A stretch of DNA of 64,000 nt, from assembly GCA_910584635.1 (NCBI GenBank), contig CAJUBA010000001.1, positions 1 through 64,000 of the forward strand, in the 5' to 3' direction. A program made the position numbers and the translations under genes. The notes beneath the pieces are model-generated. The model was given only the letters and a program-made list of their open reading frames with translations, was not told the DNA's origin and searched no databases. How positions within the stretch are numbered: position 1 is the first letter of the stretch; each line of letters opens with the position of its first letter. Shown here one piece after another: positions 35,140-44,533 of this stretch. This DNA is from an uncultured Christensenella sp. (GTDB lineage: Bacteria; Bacillota; Clostridia; Christensenellales; UBA3700).

Positions 35140-35757
35140 ATGGAAAACAAGAAAGGTTTGTTGATAGTAGTATCGGGACCGTCGGGCGCGGGAAAAGGCA
35201 CAGTGTTGGCTCATACGGTGGAAAAGTATCCTAATTTGAAATATTCTGTATCCGTAACGACGAGAGCGCCTCGCGCAGGAGAAGTCGACGGAGTAAATTA
35301 CTATTTCAAGAGCGTCGAAGAGTTTGAACAAATGCTGAAAGACAATAAGTTTTTGGAGTGTCAGAAGGTTTACGACAACTATTACGGCACGCCGATAGAT
35401 TTGGTTCGCGAACGGCTTGACGAAGGATACGACGTGGTATTGGAGATAGACGTGAAGGGCGCGTTGGACGTGAAGAACAAATATCCCGAAGCGGTAATGA
35501 TATTCATATCGCCGTCTAAAAGGTCGACTATCGAGGAGAGACTCAGAGGACGTTCGACGGAAAGCGAACAGCAGTTGAAACTGCGTACGGACAGCGCGAT
35601 TGAAGAGATAAAACAAGCCGTGCTTTACGATTATATCGTGGTCAACGAAGACGCGGAAAAAGGCGCGATGGATATAGTATCCATTATAGAAGCGGAAAAG
35701 TGCAAAGTCAAAAACAATAAAAAATTTATAGACAATCTAATATACGGAGGTAAATAA
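35140..35757 (+). CDS. gmk: Guanylate kinase
   Basis: Phosphorylates GMP to GDP using ATP. It has 205 residues. P-loop VVSGPSGAGKGTVL (about 9-22), the GMP-binding SVTTRAPRAGEVDGVNYYF segment (about 37-55) and ISPSKRSTIEERLRGR lid region are intact. In Bacillus remA lies between yicC and gmk; here the two are separated by only 44 nt and remA is absent. Confidence 0.97.
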   Translation: MENKKGLLIVVSGPSGAGKGTVLAHTVEKYPNLKYSVSVTTRAPRAGEVDGVNYYFKSVEEFEQMLKDNKFLECQKVYDNYYGTPIDLVRERLDEGYDVVLEIDVKGALDVKNKYPEAVMIFISPSKRSTIEERLRGRSTESEQQLKLRTDSAIEEIKQAVLYDYIVVNEDAEKGAMDIVSIIEAEKCKVKNNKKFIDNLIYGGK

Positions 35758-35759
35758 TT

Positions 35760-35960
35760 ATGATGATTGATCCACCTATCGACAAGTTGATAAAAAAAGC
35801 AGAATGTCGCTACGCATTGGTTTGCGGAGTGGCGAAAAGAGCAAGACAGTTGGAGACTCAGTATCCCGAATTGCTTGAAGAACAGAAAACCAAGGCGATA
35901 AGTTACGCCGCTCAGGAAGTGTACGAAGACAAAGTTATTATCAAAAGAGACGGTCAATAA
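35760..35960 (+). CDS. rpoZ: RNA polymerase omega subunit
   Basis: Small assembly subunit of RNA polymerase, 66 residues. The start MMIDPPIDKLIKKAECRYAL matches the conserved (I)PSIDxLLxKxxSRYxLVxxxAKRAR region, continuing VCGVAKRARQLE. GGAGG lies 9 nt before ATG at the very end of gmk, two nt past its stop. It follows gmk as in other Bacillota. Confidence 0.93.
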   Translation: MMIDPPIDKLIKKAECRYALVCGVAKRARQLETQYPELLEEQKTKAISYAAQEVYEDKVIIKRDGQ

Positions 35961-35978
35961 TAACGGAGAATACGGCGG

Positions 35979-37160
35979 ATGTTGGAAAGTTTTAACGTTC
36001 TTTTGGGCGTAAGCGGCGGAATAGCCTGCTATAAATCGTGCGAAATAGTGTCGAGATTGAAGAAATTCGGCGCAGGCGTGGACGTGATAATGACTGCGCA
36101 CGCGACGGAGTTCGTCTCGCCGTTAACTTTCGAAACTCTGTCGGCAAGACCTGTAGTAAGCGATATGTTTGCCCGTAAAGAGCAGTGGGAAGTGGAGCAT
36201 ATATCTCTTGCAAAAAAAGCGGATATATGTGTTATCGCTCCCGCGACGGCAAACGTAATCGCTAAATTTGCGGACGGAATCGCAGACGATATGCTTACTA
36301 CAACTTATCTCGCGCTCAAATGCCCTATTATAATAGCGCCGGCAATGAATACAAATATGTATGAAAATATAGCCGTCAAAGAGAATTTGGAAAAATTAAA
36401 GGAGCGCGGAGTTATAGTAGTCGACAGCGTCGAAGGAAGACTGGCTTGCGGAGACAGCGGAAAAGGCAAGATGGCGGAGCCTTGCGATATTGTCGCAAAA
36501 GTCGTCGAAACGCTCTGTCCCAAAAACGATTACGCAGGTAAAAAAGTTTTGGTAACGGCGGGCGCGACAAGAGAGAATATTGACGGAGTGAGATTTATCA
36601 CCAATCGTTCGTCAGGTAAAATGGGCGTGGAGATTGCCAAAGCCGTTATAGCGAGGGGCGGGGATGTAATACTTGTAAAAGGACTTACCCAAACGGATAT
36701 TCCCGCTTATATTAACAAGGTAGTAAACGTGGAAAGTACTTCGCAGATGTACGAAGCGGTTATGAATAATTACGCGGATAGCGATATAATCATTAAAGCG
36801 GCGGCGCCTAGCGATTACAGACCTAAGGAAAACATAGCAAATAAAATCAAAGGCGACAATATAACTTTGAATCTTGTAAAGAATCCCGATATAGCCAAAG
36901 CGGTCGGACAGGTCAAAGGAGATAGAAAACTTGTTGTTTTTTGCGCGGAAACTCAAAACCTAATTGAGAGCGCAAAAGAAAAGTTGAAGAGTAAAAACGC
37001 CGATTTGGTAGTCGCCAACGACGTTACTCAAGAAGGCGCGGGGTTTGATACCGACACGAATATAGTAACGATACTTACCGCCGACGGAGAAATAAAACCT
37101 TTGCCGAAAATGAAAAAGAGCGAAGTTGCTCACGCCATATTGGACGAGGCGTTGAAATGA
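35979..37160 (+). CDS. coaBC: Bifunctional phosphopantothenoylcysteine decarboxylase/synthetase
   Basis: Two steps of coenzyme A synthesis. It has 393 residues. The N-terminal flavin-dependent decarboxylase carries LGVSGGIACYKSCEIV and PAMNTNMYEN. The C-terminal synthetase begins at about 180 (KKVLVTAGATRENIDGVRFI, NRSSGKMG). It overlaps priA by four bases (ATGA). Confidence 0.96.
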   Translation: MLESFNVLLGVSGGIACYKSCEIVSRLKKFGAGVDVIMTAHATEFVSPLTFETLSARPVVSDMFARKEQWEVEHISLAKKADICVIAPATANVIAKFADGIADDMLTTTYLALKCPIIIAPAMNTNMYENIAVKENLEKLKERGVIVVDSVEGRLACGDSGKGKMAEPCDIVAKVVETLCPKNDYAGKKVLVTAGATRENIDGVRFITNRSSGKMGVEIAKAVIARGGDVILVKGLTQTDIPAYINKVVNVESTSQMYEAVMNNYADSDIIIKAAAPSDYRPKENIANKIKGDNITLNLVKNPDIAKAVGQVKGDRKLVVFCAETQNLIESAKEKLKSKNADLVVANDVTQEGAGFDTDTNIVTILTADGEIKPLPKMKKSEVAHAILDEALK

Positions 37161-39352
37161 TTGCGAGAGTTATCGTAGACATAAGCAATAGCGAAACGGA
37201 TAAAATATTCGACTATGAAATTCCCTCGAATCTTGACGTTAGGAAAGGCAGCAGAGTTATCGTACCTTTCGGTACTCAGAGGTTGGAGGGTTTTTGCATT
37301 GACATAACTCCTACTTCCGACGTACCCGCGCTGAAAAGCGTAGAAGGAGTACTGGATGAATTCGTATGTATAAGCGAAGAAATGTTATCGCTTATGCGTT
37401 ACATGAAAGATAGATTTTACGTTCGCTACGTCGACAGCCTTCGACTGTTTATTCCGTCAAAACTAAGGGGTGGAAGAATAAAGGAACTTACAAGACTTTA
37501 TTTGACGTTAAATCCGTCTTTTACTTATGAGGAAATAGTAGATTCTATTCCAGAAAGGGCAAAAAGCAGGTTGGCGTTGGTGGAAAGGCTTAAAGACGGC
37601 GGAGAGTATTTGAGCGTTATAGCGGGTGAATTTTCGGCAAGCGCGATAAACGCGTTAGTGAGCAAAGGACTTTTGATAAAGACTTCCGAGCAGGTAGAAA
37701 GAAAGCCGATGAAATCGGTTACTGGCGTAGAAGACAGGTATATTTTAAGAGAGTGTCAGAAGAAAGCGCTTGAAAAGATTTTTTCAGCCGAGCAGACGGC
37801 TACGTTATTACACGGAGTTACCGGAAGCGGCAAGACTCTCGTATATATGAGCGCTATCAAGAAAGTCTTGGACGAAGGCAAAACTGCGATAATGCTTGTT
37901 CCTGAAATATCGCTGACCCCGCAAATGTTGAGAAATTTCAGAGGTTATTTCGGCGACAGCGTAGCGATGTTGCACAGCGGACTAAGCGACGGGGAGCGTT
38001 TTGACGAATGGAAAAGACTTCTCAAAGGCGAAGCGAGAATCGTTGTGGGAGCGCGCTCTGCGATATTTGCGCCGGTAAAGAATCTGGGACTTATAATAAT
38101 TGACGAGGAACACGACGCAAGTTATATAAGCGAATCAAATCCCAGATACCGCACGGTTGACGTCGCGTTATTCAGAGCCGATTACAACAACGCAAAAGTA
38201 GTGCTGGGGAGCGCAACTCCGTCGATAGAAAGTTACCTTTCGGCAAAGCGAGGAGATTACGCTTTGGCGGAAATGAACGAGAGAATATCCGATAAGGGTA
38301 TGCCCGATATAGACGTTGTAAATATGTCTAGCGAGTTGTTGATGGGAAACACCGGTATGTTTTCCGCAAAACTTGAAGAGAGTATAAAGCGAACGGTCGA
38401 GAAAGGCGAACAGGTTATGATATTTCTCAACCGTCGCGGACATTCTTCGTTTGTGATGTGCAGAAAATGCGGATACATAGCAAAATGTACGGATTGCGAC
38501 GTTTCGCTGACGTATCACTCCGTCGACAGTATGTTGAAATGTCATTATTGCGGGAAGCGGTTCAAAATGCTGTCTTGCTGTCCCGATTGCGGAAGTATAA
38601 ATATAAAATACGGGAAACTGGGAACGCAGAGAGTAGTTGAAGAAGTTGAAAGACTTATTCCCGGCGTAAAAGTTTTGAGAATGGACAACGAAACAACTAC
38701 GACGAAATCTTCGTACTTGGAAATATTGGGAGCGTTCGCGTCAAAAGAAGCGCAAGTTTTGGTAGGTACTCAAATGATAGCCAAAGGACATGATTTTCCC
38801 GACGTAACGCTTGTGGGAATATTGGACGCGGATATGAGCCTTTACCATCAGGATTATCGTTCCAACGAGCGTACGTTTCAACTTGTTACGCAGGTTGCGG
38901 GCAGAGCGGGGCGAAGCAATAAAGGAGGCAAAGTTATTTTGCAGACTTATTCGCCTAATCACTACGTCTATAGGTTTGCCTCCAAATACGATTACGAAGG
39001 TTTTTTCGAAAAGGAAAACAACGTTCGTATGACGACGAATTTTCCGCCGTATACGACAATCATAAGAGTTCTTATGACGTCGGAGAACGAGGACAAAGTC
39101 ATCGATTGCGCAAAGACTTTGTACAGACATTTGAGAGAATACGCGGAGAAAAATTCAAGCGAATTTTTGTATATACAGGCTATGCGTTCGCCGCTCGGAC
39201 GTATACAGAATAAATACCGTTATCAGATAATAGCGAGAATAAAAAGACAGAAAGAAAGAGAAATAATAGCGGAATTCTACGGGACGATAGAAAAAAACAA
39301 ATTCCGACAAGTATCGGTGTTTGCAGAACTCAATCCGCAGAATATGGCTTAG
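37157..39352 (+). CDS. priA: Primosomal protein N' (replication restart helicase)
   Basis: Restarts stalled forks. It has 731 residues. Walker A LLHGVTGSGKTLVYM (about 215-229), DEEH motif (IIIDEEHDASY), and two zinc clusters in CRKCGYIAKCTDCDVSL and LKCHYCGKRF...CCPDCGS (about 435-480). QVAGRAGRSNKGG corresponds to motif VI. Translation start overlaps the coaBC end. Confidence 0.97.
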   Translation: MIARVIVDISNSETDKIFDYEIPSNLDVRKGSRVIVPFGTQRLEGFCIDITPTSDVPALKSVEGVLDEFVCISEEMLSLMRYMKDRFYVRYVDSLRLFIPSKLRGGRIKELTRLYLTLNPSFTYEEIVDSIPERAKSRLALVERLKDGGEYLSVIAGEFSASAINALVSKGLLIKTSEQVERKPMKSVTGVEDRYILRECQKKALEKIFSAEQTATLLHGVTGSGKTLVYMSAIKKVLDEGKTAIMLVPEISLTPQMLRNFRGYFGDSVAMLHSGLSDGERFDEWKRLLKGEARIVVGARSAIFAPVKNLGLIIIDEEHDASYISESNPRYRTVDVALFRADYNNAKVVLGSATPSIESYLSAKRGDYALAEMNERISDKGMPDIDVVNMSSELLMGNTGMFSAKLEESIKRTVEKGEQVMIFLNRRGHSSFVMCRKCGYIAKCTDCDVSLTYHSVDSMLKCHYCGKRFKMLSCCPDCGSINIKYGKLGTQRVVEEVERLIPGVKVLRMDNETTTTKSSYLEILGAFASKEAQVLVGTQMIAKGHDFPDVTLVGILDADMSLYHQDYRSNERTFQLVTQVAGRAGRSNKGGKVILQTYSPNHYVYRFASKYDYEGFFEKENNVRMTTNFPPYTTIIRVLMTSENEDKVIDCAKTLYRHLREYAEKNSSEFLYIQAMRSPLGRIQNKYRYQIIARIKRQKEREIIAEFYGTIEKNKFRQVSVFAELNPQNMA

Positions 39353-39362
39353 GGAGAATAAA

Positions 39363-39809
39363 ATGGCATTGAGAGATATATTAACCGATCCAAATCCAAC
39401 TTTGAGAAAGAAGTGCAGAGAGGTAGAAGTTTTCGATGAAAAACTCGGTAAACTTCTCGACGACATGAAAGAAACTATGCGCCATGCCGACGGCGTCGGA
39501 CTCGCGGGGCCGCAAGTCGGAATACTAAGACGCGTCGCCGTAGTCGAGGTTGACGATTTTTATATCGAATTCGTTAATCCCGTTATCGTAAAGCAAAAGG
39601 GAGAACAGGACGGCGGAGAGGCGTGCTTAAGCGTGCCTGAAAAAAGCGCCAACGTTAAAAGACCGTATAAAGTTACGGTAGAGTATCAAGACAGATACGG
39701 AAAAAATATGACGGTTACGGCGGAGGGGTTTATTGCGAGAGCGTTTTGCCATGAGATAGATCATTTGGACGGTATACTTTTTTATGACCGCGCCAACGAA
39801 GGCAGATAA
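39363..39809 (+). CDS. def: Peptide deformylase
   Basis: Removes the N-formyl group from new proteins. It has 148 residues from ATG 39363 behind GGGAG. Motif 1 GVGLAGPQVG and motif 3 HEIDHLDG (metal-binding His residues and catalytic Glu) are intact. Motif 2 reads EACLSVP instead of the common EGCLS. Longer in-frame upstream sequence overlaps priA and has no ribosome site. fmt follows immediately, the usual partnership. Confidence 0.95.
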   Translation: MALRDILTDPNPTLRKKCREVEVFDEKLGKLLDDMKETMRHADGVGLAGPQVGILRRVAVVEVDDFYIEFVNPVIVKQKGEQDGGEACLSVPEKSANVKRPYKVTVEYQDRYGKNMTVTAEGFIARAFCHEIDHLDGILFYDRANEGR

Positions 39810-39821
39810 AGGAGAATGCGA

Positions 39822-40766
39822 GTGAGAATTCTTTTTATGGGTACGCCCGATTTTGCTCAGCAAGCGTTGAGCGCGATAATAGAGAGCGGATATAACGTTA
39901 TAGGGGTAGTTACGCAACCCGACAGAAAACGCGGAAGGGGCGAGGAGATATCTTTTTGTCCCGTCAAGGCGTACGCTGTTGAGAAAAATATACCCGTATA
40001 TCAATATGAAAAAATTCGCATTGAAGGCGTCGACGACATAAAAAGAATGAATCCCGATATAATTGTAACCTGCGCTTATGGACAGATAATAAGCCAAGAA
40101 ATTTTGGATATACCCAAGTACGGAGTAATAAATATTCACGCGTCGCTTCTGCCCAAATACAGAGGCAGCAGTCCTATTCAGTGGTGTCTTGTAAACGGAG
40201 AAAAAAAGACGGGGATTACGATAATGCGTACCGCGCTCGCAGTGGATAGCGGAGATATACTTTTGCAAAAAGAAATAGAGATATTAGCGGACGAAAACGC
40301 AGGACAACTTTTTGACAGACTCGCAATTTTGGGCGGACAAGCCGTTGTTAAGGCGTTGGAAATAATATCTTCGGGAAAAGCGGTTTACGTTCCTCAAGAC
40401 GAAACGTCGGCTACTCATTATCCGATGATAAGCAAAGAAGACGGCATAATAAATTGGGAAAATTCCGCGGAGAGTATTTACAACCGTATGCGCGGATTTA
40501 CTCCGTGGCCGTCGGTTTACACTTTTCTTGACGGAAAAATATTCAAGATTTCCAAATGTAGAATTTGCACGGCGGAAGATGCGCCGGAAGGTATGGGGAT
40601 TTATTTGAGCGGACAGATATATGTCGATAAGAATCGCGCGTTCGTCAAAACGGGCGACGGCGTTATAGAACTCTGCGAGGTTCAGTTGGAAGGTAAAAAA
40701 TCTATGCAAATATCCGCGTTTCTAGCGGGCGGAAAATTGAAAAGCGGAGCGATACTGGGTAAATGA
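39822..40766 (+). CDS. fmt: Methionyl-tRNA formyltransferase
   Basis: Formylates initiator Met-tRNA. It has 314 residues from GTG 39822. That start is chosen because GGAG (39811-39814) is 7 nt upstream and the product begins RILFMGTPDFAQQ as in the family. The ATG at 39816 lies only one base from the GGAG. The formyl-folate and catalytic site INIHASLLPKYRG(S) with His and the SSPIQW segment is intact (about 106-125). The end overlaps rsmB by four bases. Confidence 0.96.
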   Translation: MRILFMGTPDFAQQALSAIIESGYNVIGVVTQPDRKRGRGEEISFCPVKAYAVEKNIPVYQYEKIRIEGVDDIKRMNPDIIVTCAYGQIISQEILDIPKYGVINIHASLLPKYRGSSPIQWCLVNGEKKTGITIMRTALAVDSGDILLQKEIEILADENAGQLFDRLAILGGQAVVKALEIISSGKAVYVPQDETSATHYPMISKEDGIINWENSAESIYNRMRGFTPWPSVYTFLDGKIFKISKCRICTAEDAPEGMGIYLSGQIYVDKNRAFVKTGDGVIELCEVQLEGKKSMQISAFLAGGKLKSGAILGK

Positions 40767-41992
40767 ACGATTTGATTTTGGCTTTTGAGGTGTTGCTTGC
40801 CGTGTATAAAGACGGAGCGTACAGTTCGATAGAACTCAATAAGCGCGTGGACGGTGCAAGCAATCGCGCTATTGTAACGAGAATTGTTTACGGCGTGTTG
40901 CAAAACGACGTCAAATTGGAATACTACCTAAGCAAGATAACTTCGAAAAGACCTTCAAAGACCATCTCGGTATTGCTTAAATTGGGTTTATATTGCCTTA
41001 CCTACATAAATTCTATTCCTAAATACGCACTAGTCGACAGCATTGTCGATATATGCGAAAAGTACGGAAAAAGACAGTTAAAAGGTTTTGTTAACGCGAC
41101 TTTGAAAAATTTTGACGCGGCAAATATACCTTTGCCGGAAAACAAAGCGGAACGTTTGAGCGTATGCGCCAGCGCGCCGTTGTGGCTTGTAAAGAAATAT
41201 ATTAAACAGTACGGCTACGAAGAATGCGAGAAATTTTTGAGCGTTCCGACTTTTACCAAAGAGCATATTCGACCCAATAGCAGAAAGATTTCTTTGATTG
41301 AACTGAAAAACAAGTTGGACGAAAACAAAGTAAATTACCTAGAAAGCGAAGCGGGCGGAGTCTTTGTAGACAACTGCGCTTTTGTAAAAAAGATGTGTGA
41401 AGCGGGAAAAGTTACTATACAGTCGGTTACGTCTATGTATGCGGTAGAGGCTATGGAAATAAAAGAGGGCGACTTAATACTTGATTTATGCAGCGCGCCC
41501 GGCGGTAAAAGCGTTTTGATGAGCGAACTTACAAAACAAACCGTTACTGCTTGCGATATTCACGAACACCGATTGGATCTTATCCGCGCGTATGCGCGCA
41601 GAATGGGGGTCGATAATATCCAAGTATTATTGAACGACGCATGCAAGTTGAACAAAGATTTTATCGGCAAGTTTGATAAGACTCTTTGCGACGCGCCTTG
41701 CAGCGGTTTCGGAGTGGTAAGCAAAAAACCGGATATTTATCTAAATTCCTCGGAAGAGAAAATTGAGAGTCTTTCGCAGATACAGTACGAAATACTGTCC
41801 AACGCAAGTAAGTATACTAAAAACAGAATCGTATATTCCACCTGCACGCTGCTTAGAGAGGAAAATTACAATATAGTGGGAAAATTTGTAAAAAACAATC
41901 CCGACTGGAAGGTTGTTTCTCATAAACAGTATTTGCCGGACGGCAAAGGAACGGACGGCTTCTTTATTGCGGTATTGGAGAAAATCGTATGA
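40763..41992 (+). CDS. rsmB: 16S rRNA (cytosine967-C5)-methyltransferase
   Basis: Two-domain protein of 409 residues. The N-terminal NusB-like helical domain covers about 1-140. The C-terminal SAM methyltransferase has LDLCSAPGGKSVLM (about 241-254), LCDAPCSGFG (about 311-320) and the catalytic cysteine in YSTCTLLREEN. ATGA overlaps join it to fmt and rlmN on both sides. Confidence 0.95.
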   Translation: MNDLILAFEVLLAVYKDGAYSSIELNKRVDGASNRAIVTRIVYGVLQNDVKLEYYLSKITSKRPSKTISVLLKLGLYCLTYINSIPKYALVDSIVDICEKYGKRQLKGFVNATLKNFDAANIPLPENKAERLSVCASAPLWLVKKYIKQYGYEECEKFLSVPTFTKEHIRPNSRKISLIELKNKLDENKVNYLESEAGGVFVDNCAFVKKMCEAGKVTIQSVTSMYAVEAMEIKEGDLILDLCSAPGGKSVLMSELTKQTVTACDIHEHRLDLIRAYARRMGVDNIQVLLNDACKLNKDFIGKFDKTLCDAPCSGFGVVSKKPDIYLNSSEEKIESLSQIQYEILSNASKYTKNRIVYSTCTLLREENYNIVGKFVKNNPDWKVVSHKQYLPDGKGTDGFFIAVLEKIV

Positions 41993-43041
41993 CGGGCAAA
42001 CTTTTAAGCGATTACAGCGTCGAAGAACTCGAATCTTTGGTATGTTCGTTAGAGCAACCGCGTTTTCGCGCTAAGCAGTTGTACGAATGGTTGAATAAAG
42101 GCGAAAACTTCGACGGTATGAGAAATATGCCAAAATCTTTTTTGGATGTTTTAAGTCAAGACGGCTTTTATCCGCAAGGCGTACAAATCGTCAAAGCGTT
42201 GACTTCGCCGACAGACGGAACCGTCAAATATCTTTACAGATTAAAAGACGGAAATATTATAGAAGGCGTGCTTATGAAATATAAGTACGGAAACACTCTT
42301 TGCGTATCAACGCAGGTAGGTTGCAGAATGAACTGTTCATTTTGCGCTTCGGGATTGGACGGACTTATAAGAAATCTTTCCGCAGGAGAAATTCTCGGAC
42401 AGGTCGTAGCGGTTAACAGAGAAAATTCGTCTCAAAGCGAACGCGGAGTAACGAATATCGTGCTTATGGGAAGCGGTGAGCCTCTCGATAATTATGACAA
42501 CGTCTGTAAATTTTTGAATTTAGTAAGCGACGAAAGAGGATTGAATATATCAAGAAGAAATATATCTCTGTCGACTTGCGGTCTGTGCGATAAGATAATA
42601 AAGTTGGCGGACGACGGTTTTTCGCCCACGTTGACAATTTCTCTGCATGCGCCAAACGACGAAATGAGAAAAGAAATAATGCCTATCGCGAAAAAATATT
42701 CAATAAGCGATATTATAAAAGCGGTTAAGTATTATTTTGACAAGACAGGTAGACGGATAATTTTCGAGTACTCCATGATTTCCGGTAAAAACGACGGCGA
42801 GGATTGCGCAAGGCAGTTGGCGGACGTCGTTAAAGGACTTGCCTGTCATATAAATCTTATACCTCTCAATTACGTCAAAGAAAGAGGTTTGGCGGGAAGC
42901 AATAAGAAAAGTATTTATCGTTTTATGTCCGTACTTGAAAGTCGCGGTATAAGCGTAACTGTCAGAAGAAGCATGGGAAGCGATATTGAGGGCGCTTGCG
43001 GTCAACTCAGAAGAAAGGTGTTGAAAGATGAAAGTAATTGA
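41989..43041 (+). CDS. rlmN: 23S rRNA (A2503-C2) / tRNA methyltransferase RlmN
   Basis: Radical-SAM methyltransferase, 350 residues. The cluster motif is GCRMNCSFCASGLDG (about 110-124). The MGSGEPLDNYDNV, ISLHAPNDEMR and the C-terminal GxDIxGACGQLR Cys region are conserved. It overlaps the NUDIX gene by 14 nt. In Bacillus the next genes would be prpC-prkC; they are missing. Confidence 0.95.
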   Translation: MTGKLLSDYSVEELESLVCSLEQPRFRAKQLYEWLNKGENFDGMRNMPKSFLDVLSQDGFYPQGVQIVKALTSPTDGTVKYLYRLKDGNIIEGVLMKYKYGNTLCVSTQVGCRMNCSFCASGLDGLIRNLSAGEILGQVVAVNRENSSQSERGVTNIVLMGSGEPLDNYDNVCKFLNLVSDERGLNISRRNISLSTCGLCDKIIKLADDGFSPTLTISLHAPNDEMRKEIMPIAKKYSISDIIKAVKYYFDKTGRRIIFEYSMISGKNDGEDCARQLADVVKGLACHINLIPLNYVKERGLAGSNKKSIYRFMSVLESRGISVTVRRSMGSDIEGACGQLRRKVLKDESN

Positions 43042-43531
43042 TATCTTTGATTGCGATTTTAGAGAAGATAAGGAATACGGATTTGTCAGAAACGCCGCGC
43101 GGGCGGTAATTCTTGATAAAGGTAAGTTGTTTGTCGAATACGCGTCAACGCCGAAGATGGTAATGCTGCCGGGCGGCGGCTTGGAAAATTGCGAAAACTA
43201 TGACGAATGCGTCGTTCGCGAGTGCAAAGAAGAATGCGGAATAGCGGTAAAACCTGTAAAAGAACTGTTTGCCATAAGAGAATACTATCATGAAATGATT
43301 TTTTACAGCGTTTACATACTGTGCGAAATAATCGGAGAGGGCGAAAAATCGCTTACAGACAAAGAAAAGTTATTGAATATGATTTGCGATTGGCAAGACT
43401 GCGAGGTGTTGGAAAGACAACTTGGCGAACTTATGAACGGGTATAAATGCGTTGATGAAGAATTGTACGGCTGTCATAATCGCGAGTATATCGCTATAAA
43501 AGAAATTGCGAAAATATTTAATATAAAATAA
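43028..43531 (+). CDS. NUDIX hydrolase
   Basis: A 167-residue NUDIX protein. The NUDIX box GGGLENCENYDECVVRECKE followed by ECGIAV is complete (about 50-75). The first strand VRNAARAVILDKGKLFVEY is usual. Substrates of this subgroup cannot be told from sequence. It takes the place where prpC-prkC (a phosphatase and a Ser/Thr kinase) stand in other Bacillota, and overlaps rlmN by 14 nt. Confidence 0.9.
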   Translation: MKVIDIFDCDFREDKEYGFVRNAARAVILDKGKLFVEYASTPKMVMLPGGGLENCENYDECVVRECKEECGIAVKPVKELFAIREYYHEMIFYSVYILCEIIGEGEKSLTDKEKLLNMICDWQDCEVLERQLGELMNGYKCVDEELYGCHNREYIAIKEIAKIFNIK

Positions 43532-43564
43532 AAAGCAAAGCGATTTTTGCAAAGGAGAAAACTT

Positions 43565-44446
43565 ATCAAAATCAAAACAAGCGGACAGGTAATAAAAGGG
43601 ATAGGCGGAATTTATACCGTAAAAACTCAAAACGGAGATACGGTAAAGTGCTTTCCCAGAGGAAAACTGAAAAATATCGGCGAATTGTTTATCGGCGATA
43701 TTGTGGATATTGTTTTGGATAAGGAAGGCATTATAGAAGGCGTTCATCCGCGTAAGACGCAACTGGTACGTCCGTTCGTAAGTAATATGGACGGAATTGT
43801 CATTGTTTTGGCTCCTGTTCCCAAACCCGATATGATGCTTGTAGATAAATTGATAATCGGCGCTACCGAAAACGGTATTCAGCCGATAATTTGCATAAAT
43901 AAAGCGGATATGCAAGGCGCGGATAAAATCGCCCAAGACGTAGCGAACGACTATAAAGATATTGCGGATATTTTGGTAATATCGACGCAGTCGGGACAAG
44001 GAATTGATTTGCTGATGGAAAAAATTAAAGGCAAGTATGTTTGTCTGGCCGGGCAATCGGCTGTGGGAAAGTCCTCGCTTATAAATTGTATCATTGGCGA
44101 AGATAAGTTGAAGACGGGAGATTTGAGCAAGAAAGGCGACAGAGGAAAGAATACTACAAGGCATATCGAAATAATAACGTTGCTAAACGGAACGCAAATA
44201 GCGGATACTTGCGGTTTTAATAAATTAGAGATTCCTCTTTTCGATCCGTCAAGACTGTCGACCTATTATACCGATTTTGACGAATACGCGCCCGATTGCA
44301 AATTCAGATGTTGCAATCATTATAAAGAATCCGATTGCGCAGTCAAAAAGGCGGTGGAAGAGGGAAAGATTGCGAAGAACAGATACGAGAGGTATTTGCA
44401 GTTGTTTATTCACGTAGAAAAGCGTTGGAATAAACGGTATGACTAA
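43565..44446 (+). CDS. rsgA: Ribosome small-subunit GTPase RsgA
   Basis: Circularly permuted GTPase for 30S maturation, about 293 residues. Order is OB-fold, then NKAD (about 117), GQSAVGKSSLIN (about 164-175), DTCGFN, then the zinc domain with CKFRCCNHYKESDCAV. The start is uncertain. AAAGGAG (43551-43557) is 7 nt before ATC AAA ATC AAA, and no ATG or GTG is near. A TTG at 43547 is in frame but lies before that site. An ATC start (rare) or the TTG are the options. The palindrome TTGAACAACGTTCAA begins 2 nt past its stop. Confidence 0.92.
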   Translation: MKIKTSGQVIKGIGGIYTVKTQNGDTVKCFPRGKLKNIGELFIGDIVDIVLDKEGIIEGVHPRKTQLVRPFVSNMDGIVIVLAPVPKPDMMLVDKLIIGATENGIQPIICINKADMQGADKIAQDVANDYKDIADILVISTQSGQGIDLLMEKIKGKYVCLAGQSAVGKSSLINCIIGEDKLKTGDLSKKGDRGKNTTRHIEIITLLNGTQIADTCGFNKLEIPLFDPSRLSTYYTDFDEYAPDCKFRCCNHYKESDCAVKKAVEEGKIAKNRYERYLQLFIHVEKRWNKRYD

Positions 44447-44447
44447 A

Positions 44448-44462
44448 TTGAACAACGTTCAA
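44448..44462. promoter_or_regulatory. Palindromic operator-like site, copy A
   Basis: TTGAAC-AAC-GTTCAA, a perfect 6-3-6 palindrome, between rsgA and rpe. One of four copies in 3.7 kb. Confidence 0.6.
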
Positions 44463-44533
44463 TAAGAAAAATAACAAAGTAAATTTGAAAAAAATAATAA
44501 ACAAAACAGATAAAAATGCTAGGAGAAAAGGCT

